A stretch of 64,000 bases of DNA from Leptospira bandrabouensis (GCF_004770905.1 NZ_RQHT01000014.1:186001-250000); one strand, 5' to 3'. Numbered from the stretch's first letter, positions 1 through 10,020 are shown. Program-made: numbers and translations. The notes: generated by a model from the letters alone, not told the origin.

Positions 1-1
1 A

Positions 2-541
2 ATCTGTTTGGATGCAAAACCGAATGAAGGACACCTAACGATTGCAAAATGGCAATCTCTATCGCCTTCGATCAACTTAATCACACAAAATGTAGATGGA
101 CTTCACTCCAGAGCAGGTAGCAAAAACCTATTAGAAATCCACGGTAATATCTTTCGTGCAAGATGTACAAGTTGTAGGGAAAAGTTTTCCTTAGGGGAAG
201 ACGGAATCAACCAACCAGGTTTAAAGTTTTGTCCCGTATGTGAATCCCTTTTACGACCCGATATCGTTTGGTTTGGCGAAGGTTATGACAACAAACTCCT
301 AACCAAAGCTTGGGAACTAAGTAAAGTCGCCCATATTGTTTTTGTGATTGGAACTAGTGCCAATGTATCTGTACCTGCAAATTTAGCATTGACTGCGATC
401 CGTAATGGGGCTTTGGGAATTGAAATCAATCCTGAAACCACTACTCTTACACCATCCATGCAAGTTCATTTTGGCGGTAAATCGGGAGAGGTCCTTCCAG
501 AAATTTTTAAAGAAGTGTTTCCCGATACAAAACGAAACTAA
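2..541 (+). CDS. Sir2-family NAD-dependent protein deacylase (5' end outside window)
   Basis: This is the 3' part of a sirtuin, an enzyme that removes acyl groups from protein lysines using NAD+. The frame is open to the left edge, so the true start lies upstream and the N-terminal Rossmann part with the GAGxS motif is missing. Visible are the catalytic-core motif TQNVDGLHSRAG, the catalytic histidine in LEIHG, and a zinc ribbon of two CxxC pairs (CTSC and CPVC). After these come RPDIVWFGE and the NAD-binding GTSANVSVPA segment. The C-terminus is complete. The family call is firm. Substrate preference (deacetylase or desuccinylase) cannot be read because the determining residues are not all visible. 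It is followed after about 90 bases by a same-strand membrane protein gene. Confidence 0.93.
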   Translation: MCLDAKPNEGHLTIAKWQSLSPSINLITQNVDGLHSRAGSKNLLEIHGNIFRARCTSCREKFSLGEDGINQPGLKFCPVCESLLRPDIVWFGEGYDNKLLTKAWELSKVAHIVFVIGTSANVSVPANLALTAIRNGALGIEINPETTTLTPSMQVHFGGKSGEVLPEIFKEVFPDTKRN

Positions 542-630
542 AATTTTGTTTATGTTTGAAGGCAGCAAAATACAATATCAATCAACCATTTATACATTTG
601 CCATTTAGAAATAACAAATAAGAGAACTTT

Positions 631-987
631 ATGTTAACCATCTTTCTTCTAGTACTTTCCAATATCTTTATGACCTTTGCTTGGTATGGACATTTAAAAT
701 TTGCCAAATCAAACAATATGTTTTATATCATTTTGTTTTCTTGGGGTATTGCTTTTTTCGAATATGTATTAATGGTTCCAGCCAACCGCATTGGATTCAC
801 AGTTTATAAATTTGAAGGTTTTCAACTCAAGATCATCCAAGAAGTGGTTACCATTTTTGTATTTATAGTCTTTGCTACAGTTTTTCTTGGCGAAAAAATC
901 AAATGGAATTATATCGTAAGTTTTGGACTGATTCTTCTTGCTGGTTACTTTGCGTTTGGTTTTGGATCAAAATCAAACGGACACTAA
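631..987 (+). CDS. DMT-superfamily small membrane protein (DUF486)
   Basis: A 118-residue, very hydrophobic protein with four predicted membrane helices (about 2-20, 28-50, 68-86 and 92-112). The pattern TFAWYGHLKF near the start and FEYVLMVPANRIG in the middle is typical of the DUF486 family, a four-helix half-size relative of drug/metabolite transporters. Such proteins are thought to act as dimers in the inner membrane, but no substrate is known and none is suggested here. The length equals the family norm. A purine-rich stretch (AAGAGAAC) lies just upstream of the ATG. The 3' end overlaps the convergent coaB gene by 15 bases. Confidence 0.85.
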   Translation: MLTIFLLVLSNIFMTFAWYGHLKFAKSNNMFYIILFSWGIAFFEYVLMVPANRIGFTVYKFEGFQLKIIQEVVTIFVFIVFATVFLGEKIKWNYIVSFGLILLAGYFAFGFGSKSNGH

Positions 988-1650
988 AAAGGATACTAGT
1001 TCTTCTGCAATTTTTTCTTTAGGAAGTGGGCCAATTTCTTTTTCTAGCCCACTAACACCAAAAATACGAACACTAGAATCCACTTCGCCAAAACCTTTTC
1101 CAGAACCCACATAGTTTCCAACGATATAGGAAAGTCCTTTTCGAACGAGTTTGTCTTTGGCATGGCGTTCCAATTCTCTAGTTTCGGCAGCAAACCCAAC
1201 TCGAAGGGAATTCTGAATTTTATGTTCTTTGACAAATTCTGTTACTTGTTGTAATACATCAGGATTTTCTTCTAATTCAAGAAGAAGTCCTTTGGTTCCT
1301 TCAGAAGTTTTTTCTTTTTTGATTTTATGTTCTGCTGTCATAATCGGACGAAAGTCCGCAGGGGCCGCTGCCATGATAAGCAAACTATCGTTAGTGATTT
1401 CTGATAAAACGGCATCTCTTAATTGGATTGTGGTTTCAACTTCAATGTTTCGAACCGCTCCCTGAACATGGGAATATCGCTCTAGTGTATTTCCGTGGAT
1501 ATAAACTACCTCCACTGGGTATTTCAAAAAGGAAGTGGCAATTTCGTAACCCATCTTTCCCGAAGAAGCATTGGAAATATAACGCACAGGATCAATCCAT
1601 TCCCGTGTGGGTCCGGAGGTAACAATGACTCGTTTGAATTTTAGATTCAT
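973..1650 (-). CDS. coaB: Phosphopantothenate--cysteine ligase
   Basis: CoaB joins 4'-phosphopantothenate and cysteine in coenzyme A synthesis, using CTP in most bacteria. The 225-residue protein opens with the diagnostic [17 protein letters not shown] and SSGKMG motifs (residues about 11-34). It continues with [10 protein letters not shown] (about 93-103) and the lysine-rich KIKKEK loop (about 109-114). In many bacteria CoaB is the C-terminal half of a fused CoaBC protein; here it is free-standing. Its ATG overlaps the TGA of the upstream coaC as ATGA, so the two are probably translationally coupled and form the same functional pair. Assignment is secure; the cofactor preference (CTP or ATP) is not resolved. 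Confidence 0.93.
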   Translation of the reverse strand: MNLKFKRVIVTSGPTREWIDPVRYISNASSGKMGYEIATSFLKYPVEVVYIHGNTLERYSHVQGAVRNIEVETTIQLRDAVLSEITNDSLLIMAAAPADFRPIMTAEHKIKKEKTSEGTKGLLLELEENPDVLQQVTEFVKEHKIQNSLRVGFAAETRELERHAKDKLVRKGLSYIVGNYVGSGKGFGEVDSSVRIFGVSGLEKEIGPLPKEKIAEELVSFLVSV

Positions 1651-2177
1651 GAATTAGCAGTATGAAGTTTTATGATTTGTTCCATGATGGATTCAACCGT
1701 AGCTAGTTTTCCGTATCCCTCATCCCCACAAACCACAATCCCTTTGTCAGGAGAAACAATGTTTACTCCATCTGATTCCAATGTTTTTAAATTTCTTTGG
1801 ACAGCAGGGTGTAAATACATTCCAGGATTCATAGAAGGGGCGACTAACACAGGAGAGGTGCATGCCAAATAAGTAGATGTTACCAAATCATCAGCAATTC
1901 CGTTAGCCATTTTGCCTATGATATTTGCAGAAGCTGGAACCACGGCAAAAACAGAAGCAAGATTTTTGATTTCAATATGAGCCATACCCGTATCAAATTC
2001 ATCCACTCTCACTGGTTTTCCCGTGAGGGCTTCGAAGGTAATTTTTCCCACAAATTTGGTGGCATTGGAAGTCATAATCACACGAACTGGATAACCTTGT
2101 TTGGTAAGACCTCTTACCAAATCACAAGCCTTGTAAGAAGCAATGGATCCAGATACAGCGATTATAATTTCCTTCAT
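1647..2177 (-). CDS. coaC: Phosphopantothenoylcysteine decarboxylase (flavoprotein)
   Basis: CoaC is an FMN enzyme that decarboxylates phosphopantothenoylcysteine to 4'-phosphopantetheine. The 176-residue protein has the flavoprotein start [13 protein letters not shown]. It also has a histidine in MAHIEIK at the position of the catalytic His, the [11 protein letters not shown] substrate-recognition motif (about 114-124), and the active-site cysteine loop [11 protein letters not shown] (about 147-157). Its ATG follows directly on the TAA of the upstream CorC-like gene, and its stop overlaps coaB, giving a tight three-gene minus-strand operon. A separate CoaC is seen in some Gram-positives but is less usual than the fused form. 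Confidence 0.93.
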   Translation of the reverse strand: MKEIIIAVSGSIASYKACDLVRGLTKQGYPVRVIMTSNATKFVGKITFEALTGKPVRVDEFDTGMAHIEIKNLASVFAVVPASANIIGKMANGIADDLVTSTYLACTSPVLVAPSMNPGMYLHPAVQRNLKTLESDGVNIVSPDKGIVVCGDEGYGKLATVESIMEQIIKLHTANS

Positions 2178-3548
2178 TTATCTGTCCTCGTAAGAGAGTT
2201 CCCTTTCCATTTCTGAGTCGGTATCTTCTTCTAGTTTGGGGGTGAATTGGATAGAGATGATTTTATTCCCCTCCATTTTTTTAACCTTCAAACTTCCTTT
2301 TTTGATTTGAACGACACTGCCTTCTTTTGGCATATCTTCGTTCTTTTCCATAAAATAACCAGCAATGGTTCTTACTTCTTCCATATCAGAAGGTTCTTCC
2401 CCTTCCAAAATATCAGATAAACTTGAAAGTTCTGTTTCACCATCTAAAGTGATAGTTTTGGTTTTCTTATTTTTAGAGGTTACATCCACTTCATCGGTAT
2501 CTGTTTCATCTCGAATTTCACCAAAAAACTCTTCTATAATATCTTCTAACGTAAGTAAGCCGGAAACACCTCCGTATTCATCAATCACAATGGCCATGTG
2601 TTGTTTTTTCTCACGAAGTTTTGTCATCACACGTTCTATGGACATAGATTCTGGGACTTTCACAAAATCCTTTTCCATAATCACAGTGATTTTTTCTTTT
2701 TTACCTTTCGCGGAAAGGTGTGCCGCTTGCCATTTTAAAAATTTTTGGACATGGACAATTCCCACGATCCGATCCAAAGTCTGATCATACACAGGGTATC
2801 TCGAAAAACTATGTTCGGCAATCAGTGGAAGCATTTTATCTATCGTAGACTCTTGCGAAATCCCAATGATAGAAAGTCGATGTGTCATTACATCTTTTGC
2901 TGTATGTTCTGAAAAATCAAAAGTCTTTTGGATGAGTTGCATTTCTGCATTATCAATCCGACCTTGTTTCCTTTGTTCCTCAATGATGATCATAAGTTCT
3001 TCTGCCGAGTGAACATACTTATCACCAGTCCTTTGCAGACGAAACAGAGTAAGAACGCCACCCGCCAACCGATTCATCACAAAAGTGACTGGAAAAAACA
3101 AATAATAAAACAACCACATGGGGCCCGAAACACCAAGAGCAATCGACTCTGTGTTTTGGATGGCAAGAGTTTTCGGGACTAGTTCTCCCAAAATCACATG
3201 TAGTAATGTAATGAGTGTGAATGAAACTCCTATCGAAATGCTATGGATGGTCACAAGATCCAGTTCAATTTGAAACATGTGAAGGAATCCAGAGACAACA
3301 CTGGCAAACAAAGCTTCGCCAATCCATCCAAGAAGTAGGCTTGCGACAGTGATACCCACTTGGCAAACCGACAACATATCATCGATTTTTGAGACGGCTT
3401 TTTTTGTCAAAAGAGCCATTGCCCGGTTTTCTTTGACAAGCTCTTCGAGGCGAGAAGGCCGAATCGAGACCATAGCAAACTCGGAAGCTACGAAGAAACC
3501 ATTCACAAAGACAAGGAGGAAGATAAGAAAGATGCCGATTATTTCCAT
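2178..3548 (-). CDS. CNNM/CorC-HlyC family membrane protein (hemolysin C-like, CBS pair)
   Basis: A 456-residue inner-membrane protein. The N-terminal CNNM (DUF21) domain (about 1-190) has four hydrophobic helices and contains GFFVASEFAMVSIR and GELVPKTLAI. A tandem CBS pair (about 215-340) holds MTHRLSI and IDEYGGVSGLLTLEDI, and a C-terminal CorC_HlyC domain (about 360-440) follows. The family is linked to Mg2+/Co2+ export and is often labelled hemolysin by old homology; true hemolysis should not be assumed. It is the first gene of the operon that continues into coaC and coaB with no intergenic base. About 170 bases upstream lies a copy of the ATTATGTCACTT word. Confidence 0.9.
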   Translation of the reverse strand: MEIIGIFLIFLLVFVNGFFVASEFAMVSIRPSRLEELVKENRAMALLTKKAVSKIDDMLSVCQVGITVASLLLGWIGEALFASVVSGFLHMFQIELDLVTIHSISIGVSFTLITLLHVILGELVPKTLAIQNTESIALGVSGPMWLFYYLFFPVTFVMNRLAGGVLTLFRLQRTGDKYVHSAEELMIIIEEQRKQGRIDNAEMQLIQKTFDFSEHTAKDVMTHRLSIIGISQESTIDKMLPLIAEHSFSRYPVYDQTLDRIVGIVHVQKFLKWQAAHLSAKGKKEKITVIMEKDFVKVPESMSIERVMTKLREKKQHMAIVIDEYGGVSGLLTLEDIIEEFFGEIRDETDTDEVDVTSKNKKTKTITLDGETELSSLSDILEGEEPSDMEEVRTIAGYFMEKNEDMPKEGSVVQIKKGSLKVKKMEGNKIISIQFTPKLEEDTDSEMERELSYEDR

Positions 3549-3708
3549 AGAAACTCGAACACCGCTAAAGTATTATGATCAGGGTCCATTGGTATGAGGA
3601 ATAGAATTAAGTATTTTGGACCGATCTCCCAGTGTCGCCTATAATTTTGGCAGATTTTTACCGGAAATGATGAAGTTCTAGGGATTTCCATCCAAGGATT
3701 TAACGATG

Positions 3709-3720
3709 ATTATGTCACTT
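3709..3720 (+). repeat. ATTATGTCACTT intergenic 12-mer, copy 1
   Basis: Exact 12-base copy directly after the stop codon of the minus-strand TPR gene and about 160 bases upstream of the CorC-like operon. It is one of five intergenic copies or close variants in the window. A 12-mer is not expected to recur by chance in 64 kb. Its role is unknown; a regulator binding site is one possibility. Confidence 0.5.
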
Positions 3721-6342
3721 TTATTGTGGAGTGGCGTAGATCCAAACCCCTTCTTCGCGATAACGGGAAGGATCGGCAAGGCTGGAAACTGTATTTGCAT
3801 CCAAAACAGGGAGAGTCGGCAGGTATCCGATTTTTTTTGTCCCCGAACGAAACCAAAAATGCAGCCATTGGTAATGCCAAGTGTAATCGGAAAAGGATTT
3901 CGCAACCACACGTTCGGTGTAAACGACCATCCTTGGTACAGTTCGATAATCAATCCGACGGAATAATTTTAGAAAAGGTATTTCTTCAAAAGAACCAGTT
4001 TCAGACTTACAAGACCAAGTAAGATTGGCCACAGAGTTCAGAGAACCCGTGTTTGTCGGGAAATCCCAAAGGTGTAATCTTTCTTTTTCCTTTAAAATAC
4101 GGGAACCTTCGAAATATGCGGTATCCACTAAATTCATACCTTTCCCTTCCAATGAACGCATATTTTGAGGACATTTCCAAGAAAACACGTTTAAAGGTTT
4201 TTGCGGATCCGAACCTGGTTGGAGCGAAAAGAAAAATACAAATCCTGTATCCTTCATTTCTTTTTTGAGCGTTCGCATGAGAGAAGCACCAGATTCGTTT
4301 AAATAAATCTGTACCGTTTCATTTTCTTTGTTAGAACTTACAAGCTCCCTTACGGAATCAATGACCTCCGATGTGTCTGGCCTTTGGGAACGAATGACTT
4401 TCCAAGTCAGTTGGTTTCGTTTGGATTCTTTTGGATTAAAAGTGAAAAGATAAAACTCCTCTTTGTAAGGTAATAAAAGAACTGAGGGATGTTTGGCAGA
4501 TTCTAAATTGCGAACAGACTCTTCTTCATTTTTCCTTTGGATTTGGCTCTCCGTTTCGCGACTATCCGCATAAGTAGAATCAAAAAACTTGGATTCTCTT
4601 GTTGTAGAAAAACCAGAGAGATATTGAAATTGTTTATCAACAAACTGAATTTGAAATAGAGAATGGGGACTTCCCTTTAAACTACGGGACCACTTTACTG
4701 AATTGTATTTGTAAATAGAATCCAAAAGTCCCCATACATCGTTATCATCTCGTAAGTGACTAAGTGCATATTCGAAAAACAAATCGGTAGAAAAAGCTAA
4801 GGGCCTATAATTACGAATATAATACAAATCTTCATAAAGATTGTTTTGCAGATAATCAGAAACTCCATCACGGATATTTCCATTCACTGGGCCTTTTTTG
4901 CCGGAAGCAGTATGAGCAAATACAAATCCAAAATTACGAAGAAACTCGGCCGCATAAAATGCATTTTCTTCATCCAAAATTCCCCTACTCTTTGTGAGTT
5001 CAATTGTAGACTTACGAAATTCCTTTCTATATATTTGGTTGTATCCTTGCAAAATGGTGGCGGCATACTCCAACCTTCTCCATTTTTTTTCCTGAGCCAT
5101 ATAAATGATTTCATCGGTCATTCGAGAGGATAACTCAGGATTTTGGTCCATTAACATTTGGGAAATCCTAAGTTTTGGCCAAATATCTGCCTCTGTTAGT
5201 TTCTCAGGATCTTTGATTTTTTGTAATGCTTTAAGAGCGACTTCAGCCCCACTAACTTTGTATAAGGTTACTGAAATTAAATCTTTAACTCCACTGATCG
5301 ACATTGGTTCGTTTAAATAGGGATGATGGATATCAGCTGACCAGTTCGTTAAATCTAACTTTAAATAATAATCTAAAGATTTTTTATAATCTTTTTGTAT
5401 ATAGGCAAGTGCACCTAACTTCACATAAATCCTATTGAGAATTGATGCCTTTTTACCTTTTGCCAATCTCAGAAAATTGAGTAGAGACTCTTCGGCTCCC
5501 GAATAATCTCCAGAGAGAATTTGGAAAAAAGCCATTCGTTCGTTTGAATTTTCACTGATAAACCCGTCAGTGATTTTTTCCAAATCCATAATCATTTTTT
5601 GTAAATGAATTCCTTCTTTCACAAATCCGAGAAATGTTAGTTTGGCGGGAAGATCCTCATCGATTCGGTCAAGAAGTGGAATCCATTCTAAATTTGGATC
5701 TTCAAAAAAAGGAGAACTAACCCGCATAATATTCACAAAATGTTTATGCATATCCTTCTCTTTACCGGAAGGAAGATCAATGTAGTATTGTAATCGAAAA
5801 ACTCGACATAACGAATAATATGGTTTGGTCTTTTGACAATCCATACGAACCATAGATTTTTTTTCATCTTCTCCTGTCTGAAAAAGATTGGTCCGCATAT
5901 TTTTGGCTAGATTACGGTAGTAAGTATTGGGTTCTTTTTGAACGTAAGTATCAAGGATTTTAATTGCTTGAACTTCTTCCCCTTGTGATTGTTTCCATAA
6001 AGAAGTGAGTAATGAATCGGCAAATGCATACTCACCTTTTTTGGTACGCAAATCATAGAGAATATTAGCTATCCCCACTTTATCTTTTTTGCGAAGGTAA
6101 TACTCCCCTAACATCAGATAATAATCGATTTCCTGGATTTGATTCATCCCTTCAGGTGCTTTGAATCGAAAATCATCTTTGGAATTTAAAATTTCTTTTC
6201 CTTGGATGAGGAGTTTGGAGGAATTTCCCGAAACCACCCAACCATGATTTCTTTGGGTTTGGCTCATCAAGTTTCCAACGGGAATGGTGGAAATACACAG
6301 AAGAAAAATAGAAAGTGACAGGCGATTCATCATCGTATCCAT
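3721..6342 (-). CDS. Secreted TPR-repeat protein with degenerate CHAT-like C-terminus
   Basis: An 873-residue exported protein. A signal peptide is visible after MMNR (hydrophobic LSLSIFLLCISTIPVG). A second methionine pair means the start may be 12 bases further in. Residues about 60-560 are helical and rich in TPR-like spacing (for example AIKILDTYVQKEPNTYYR and YVKLGALAYIQKDYKKSLD). From about 620 the chain turns to a beta/alpha pattern (VLLLPYKEEFYLFTF, then RLHLWDFP, then VPRMVVYTERV, ending EGVWIYATPQ). This order resembles a caspase-like CHAT domain with the catalytic His and Cys replaced. That last step is my inference from pattern only. It is divergent from the hybrid kinase at 6387 with a 44-base gap. 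Function is unknown. Confidence 0.7.
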   Translation of the reverse strand: MDTMMNRLSLSIFLLCISTIPVGNLMSQTQRNHGWVVSGNSSKLLIQGKEILNSKDDFRFKAPEGMNQIQEIDYYLMLGEYYLRKKDKVGIANILYDLRTKKGEYAFADSLLTSLWKQSQGEEVQAIKILDTYVQKEPNTYYRNLAKNMRTNLFQTGEDEKKSMVRMDCQKTKPYYSLCRVFRLQYYIDLPSGKEKDMHKHFVNIMRVSSPFFEDPNLEWIPLLDRIDEDLPAKLTFLGFVKEGIHLQKMIMDLEKITDGFISENSNERMAFFQILSGDYSGAEESLLNFLRLAKGKKASILNRIYVKLGALAYIQKDYKKSLDYYLKLDLTNWSADIHHPYLNEPMSISGVKDLISVTLYKVSGAEVALKALQKIKDPEKLTEADIWPKLRISQMLMDQNPELSSRMTDEIIYMAQEKKWRRLEYAATILQGYNQIYRKEFRKSTIELTKSRGILDEENAFYAAEFLRNFGFVFAHTASGKKGPVNGNIRDGVSDYLQNNLYEDLYYIRNYRPLAFSTDLFFEYALSHLRDDNDVWGLLDSIYKYNSVKWSRSLKGSPHSLFQIQFVDKQFQYLSGFSTTRESKFFDSTYADSRETESQIQRKNEEESVRNLESAKHPSVLLLPYKEEFYLFTFNPKESKRNQLTWKVIRSQRPDTSEVIDSVRELVSSNKENETVQIYLNESGASLMRTLKKEMKDTGFVFFFSLQPGSDPQKPLNVFSWKCPQNMRSLEGKGMNLVDTAYFEGSRILKEKERLHLWDFPTNTGSLNSVANLTWSCKSETGSFEEIPFLKLFRRIDYRTVPRMVVYTERVVAKSFSDYTWHYQWLHFWFRSGTKKIGYLPTLPVLDANTVSSLADPSRYREEGVWIYATPQ

Positions 6343-6369
6343 TATTCTTTAGGACCAATCGTTTTGGTC

Positions 6370-6381
6370 AAGTGACATAAC
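6370..6381 (-). repeat. GTTATGTCACTT intergenic 12-mer, copy 2
   Basis: An 11-of-12 match to ATTATGTCACTT, read on the minus strand, lying in the 44-base gap between the divergent TPR gene and the hybrid kinase. It ends five bases before the kinase ATG, where a ribosome binding site would normally sit. Binding of a regulator here would be expected to affect the kinase gene; this is inference. Confidence 0.45.
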
Positions 6382-6386
6382 AATTC

Positions 6387-9300
6387 ATGGCAGAAAGTTT
6401 CAACTACCAATCCATTGTGGAGAGTTTTGACGAATTCCTAATCTACCTGGATCCATTTTTAGAAATTCAATTTTCCCGCACCTCACCCAATCTTTATCTG
6501 CCACCGGATTCCATTTCTGTCGGAAAACATATCAACGACCTCCACATCTCTCCAAGGGATGCAATGATCCTTGTAAATTTATGCCAAGAAACTTTGGGCA
6601 AAAGAACGCCTTTTCAGTTTACAACAAGTTTACTGGGAAATCCATTTCGCGTTTCCGGGCGTTACTTAGAATTCAAAAATAAACCTGGAGTCATCCTCCG
6701 CGGAGAACCTAACTTTAACATTGAAAATGTAATTTTAGACAGTGGACCTTATGTCATCTTTCGTTATAAGTATGATACGGAGTTTGTAACAACTTATGTT
6801 TCTCCCAACGTTTCTTTAAACTTCGGTTACCAAACCGGTGACTTTAAAAAAGGGATGTTAAAACCGGATGATCTCATTCACCCGGACGATAAAGAAAGAG
6901 CTAAGGAAGAAGAAAAAGAACATTTAAAAAACAAAGCCAACACTTACCAAAGGGAATTTCAATTTCGAAAACAAGACGGAAAATACATTTATGTTTCTGT
7001 TTATAGTGTTGTAAGTTATTTCAACTCCATTCCTACGGAAAAAATTTCTTACCTGATCGATATTACTGAAAGAAAAGATAAGGAATTGGAAGTCATCAAA
7101 CAAAGAGATGAACTTGCTAGTATCAAACTTTTATTCGAAGAAACGAATGCAGCGGCCAATGTCGGTGCCTGGGATGTTGACTTAATCAACAACACTCTAT
7201 TTTGGGCCAAAGAAACCAAAAGAATTCATGAGGTACCCGATGATTATATCCCAGACCTAAAAACTGCTTTTGATTTTTATCCTCTAGAAGAACACAAACA
7301 AATGTTAATAGATGCTTTCAATAAAGCAGTTACTGAAGGCACATCCTACGATTTAGTTTTACAAATCAAAACCAAATTAGGGAAAATTAAATGGGCGAGA
7401 GCTATCGGACACTCTACCTTTAAAGATGGAAAATGTGTTCGCATATTTGGTAGTTTTCAAGATATCACAAAAAACGTAAACTTAGACAAACAAAGAGAAG
7501 ATGCACTTTCAAAACTAGAAACCATTTTGGATGCAACTACTCATGTTACCATTATAGGTTCTGACACGAATGGAATCATTACTCATTTTAACAAAGGTGC
7601 CGAATACCATTTAAGATATGGTGCCGAAGAGATTATTGGCAAAACGACACCTGCGATTTTTCATAAAAAGGAAGAAATCGAAGCCCGTTCCGCTGCATTG
7701 ACAAGTGAATTTGGAATTCCCATTTCAGGATTTGATACTTTTATCCACAAAGCAAAGTTAGGTGAGTATGATTCTCGAGAATGGACTTATGTTCGTAAAG
7801 ATAAAACTGAGTTTCCTGTCCAACTTGTTGTCACTTCTACCAAAAACAATAATGGAGAAATCACTGGTTATCTGGGAATAGGAATTGATATTTCCGCTCA
7901 TAAGGCTACAGAAGAAGCATTACGTGCCAGTGAAAGCCGTTGGCAATTTGCCTTGGAAGGTTCAGGAGATGGAATCTGGGATTGGAATGCCATCACAAAC
8001 AAAGTTTTCTTTTCCAACCAATGGAAAAATATGTTAGGTTATTCGGAAGATGAAATTGGCTCCGATATATCGGAATGGGAATCCAGAGTTCACCCAGAAG
8101 ATAAAGGAAATTATTTTGCCGACTTAGACAAACATTTTAATGGAGAAACTGCGGTTTACGTAAATGAACATCGAATGTTATGTAAAGACGGATCCTATAA
8201 ATGGATTTTGGATCGTGGTAAAGTCATTGAGTGGACAGAAGATGGCAAACCCCTCCGCATGATTGGAACCCACACAGATATCACCGAACGGAAGTTATTG
8301 GAAAAAGCACTTATTGTGGCCCGGGAAAATGCAGAAAAAGCCTCACAAGCAAAATCAGACTTTCTTGCCAATATGAGTCACGAGATCCGCACTCCTCTCA
8401 ATGGAGTGATAGGATTTTCAGACCTTCTTATGCGAACAGAACTTAACCAAGTACAAAAAAAATACATGGAAACTGTCTATCTTTCTGCTAGTTCCCTGCT
8501 CGACCTAATCAATGACATATTAGATTTTTCCAAAATTGAATCTGGAAAAATGGAACTTTACAAAGAACGTGTGAATATTTATGACCTTCTCCATCAAATT
8601 GCAGAGATCGTAAAACACAAAGCTTACGAAAAAGGACTCGAACTTATTCTCAATATTTCACCCAAAGTTCCAAGAAATATATTTGTCGATTCACTTAGGT
8701 TAAGACAGATTCTTTTGAATTTGATAGGAAATGCATTAAAGTTCACCCTAAAAGGGGAAATCCAAATTAAAATTTCTGCAGAACCAAAGGACGATAACGA
8801 ATACGAATTTCTATTTGAAGTGATTGATACTGGAATTGGGATTAGCCCAGAAAATAGAGAAAAAATATTTGAAGTATTTTCTCAAGCTGACACTTCCACC
8901 ACACGCCAATTTGGCGGGACAGGCCTCGGCCTATCCATCTCCAGCAAATTGCTAAACTTATTTGATTCTAAGATGGAACTGGAATCGGAACGTGATAAAG
9001 GTTCTCGTTTCTTTTTCAAAATCACAACTCTTGCCGACAACGAAAGAAACACCGAACCAGAGTTAAAACAAATTAAAAAAGTAATGGTTTTAGATGATAA
9101 TGAAACCAACTTACTGGTTGTCCGAGAGATGTTAAATTACAAAGGAATCCAAGTGGACGGATTTCGAACTGCAAAAGAAGCCTTAAATGCAATTTCAGCT
9201 GGTTCCTTATACGACGTTGTGATCTCAGACTTTAACATGCCAGAAATGAATGGATTAGATTTCCTAGAAAACCTTTTAAAAACTGTCAAAAAAAACAATT

Positions 9301-9881
9301 TAAGAAAACCATTTTTATCCCTTCATACATCCTCCAATGATGAAAGTATTTACAAACGTGGAAAGGAACTTGGGATTCAATCGATTCTTTTGAAACCCAT
9401 TCAAACCAATATTTTGTATGAGAGTTTAGACAAACTCGTTTCGGGAAAAAACCAAGAGGTTTTAACAGCCAATTATGAACCTGTTTCCCCCATCCTAACC
9501 AATGAAAAAATTAAGATCATGATTGTAGAAGACAATCCCGTAAACATGATGTTGACAAAAGCTATTGTTCAAAAATCTTTACCCGGCACCATCATCATCG
9601 AAGCTGAGAACGGAGCGTTAGCAGTAGAAAACTTCATTCAAACAGAACCACAATTGGTATTGATGGATGTACAGATGCCAGAAATGAACGGTTATGATGC
9701 GACCAAAGAAATTAGAAAATTAGCTAATGGGAAAATGGTTCCCATCATTGCACTGACCGCAGGGACTTTATCAGGAGAGGAAGAACGTTGCCTCGAAAGT
9801 GGAATGAACGATTACATTTCCAAACCTGTTGTTTTAAAAACGATTGCCGAAAAGATAAAACAATGGCTCCGATTGGATTAG
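6387..9881 (+). CDS. PAS-rich hybrid sensor histidine kinase with two receiver domains
   Basis: A 1164-residue signalling protein with no membrane segment, so it is probably cytoplasmic. It carries about four PAS/PAC modules: about 125-235, 250-365, 375-500 and 510-640, the last with the GDGIWDWN signature. A HisKA dimerisation domain has the phospho-acceptor His665 in MSHEIRTPLNG. The HATPase domain carries the N box LLNLIGNALKFT and DTGIGIS and GGTGLGLSI. Two receiver domains follow, with phospho-acceptors Asp948 (SDFNMPEMNG) and Asp1094 (MDVQMPEMNG). The second receiver keeps the conserved T and K positions (ALTAG, ISKPV). The signal is unknown; the PAS array suggests a small ligand or redox cue. 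No clear Shine-Dalgarno precedes the ATG; instead a copy of the repeated 12-mer sits there. Confidence 0.93.
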   Translation: MAESFNYQSIVESFDEFLIYLDPFLEIQFSRTSPNLYLPPDSISVGKHINDLHISPRDAMILVNLCQETLGKRTPFQFTTSLLGNPFRVSGRYLEFKNKPGVILRGEPNFNIENVILDSGPYVIFRYKYDTEFVTTYVSPNVSLNFGYQTGDFKKGMLKPDDLIHPDDKERAKEEEKEHLKNKANTYQREFQFRKQDGKYIYVSVYSVVSYFNSIPTEKISYLIDITERKDKELEVIKQRDELASIKLLFEETNAAANVGAWDVDLINNTLFWAKETKRIHEVPDDYIPDLKTAFDFYPLEEHKQMLIDAFNKAVTEGTSYDLVLQIKTKLGKIKWARAIGHSTFKDGKCVRIFGSFQDITKNVNLDKQREDALSKLETILDATTHVTIIGSDTNGIITHFNKGAEYHLRYGAEEIIGKTTPAIFHKKEEIEARSAALTSEFGIPISGFDTFIHKAKLGEYDSREWTYVRKDKTEFPVQLVVTSTKNNNGEITGYLGIGIDISAHKATEEALRASESRWQFALEGSGDGIWDWNAITNKVFFSNQWKNMLGYSEDEIGSDISEWESRVHPEDKGNYFADLDKHFNGETAVYVNEHRMLCKDGSYKWILDRGKVIEWTEDGKPLRMIGTHTDITERKLLEKALIVARENAEKASQAKSDFLANMSHEIRTPLNGVIGFSDLLMRTELNQVQKKYMETVYLSASSLLDLINDILDFSKIESGKMELYKERVNIYDLLHQIAEIVKHKAYEKGLELILNISPKVPRNIFVDSLRLRQILLNLIGNALKFTLKGEIQIKISAEPKDDNEYEFLFEVIDTGIGISPENREKIFEVFSQADTSTTRQFGGTGLGLSISSKLLNLFDSKMELESERDKGSRFFFKITTLADNERNTEPELKQIKKVMVLDDNETNLLVVREMLNYKGIQVDGFRTAKEALNAISAGSLYDVVISDFNMPEMNGLDFLENLLKTVKKNNLRKPFLSLHTSSNDESIYKRGKELGIQSILLKPIQTNILYESLDKLVSGKNQEVLTANYEPVSPILTNEKIKIMIVEDNPVNMMLTKAIVQKSLPGTIIIEAENGALAVENFIQTEPQLVLMDVQMPEMNGYDATKEIRKLANGKMVPIIALTAGTLSGEEERCLESGMNDYISKPVVLKTIAEKIKQWLRLD

Positions 9882-10020
9882 GTTGTTTAGTCTACTGATC
9901 AACTTCCACAATATACCACACAAAACTTAACCCAATTTTCATTGTTCTTATCGATTCTCGTTTTCGGGGTATCGAAAGGAATCAACCGTTAATGATCCAT
10001 TTCCAAAAAAGAGGTCATTT

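Noticed and set aside
2178..3548. Hemolysin as the function of the CorC-like protein.
   Set aside because: The hemolysin label is inherited from old homology; the domain order is that of a CNNM/CorC transporter.
3709..6381. The 12-mer copies at 3709 and 6370 are inverted and flank the TPR gene like transposon ends.
   Set aside because: Similarity stops at 12 bases, no target-site duplication or transposase is visible, and three other copies do not bracket genes.
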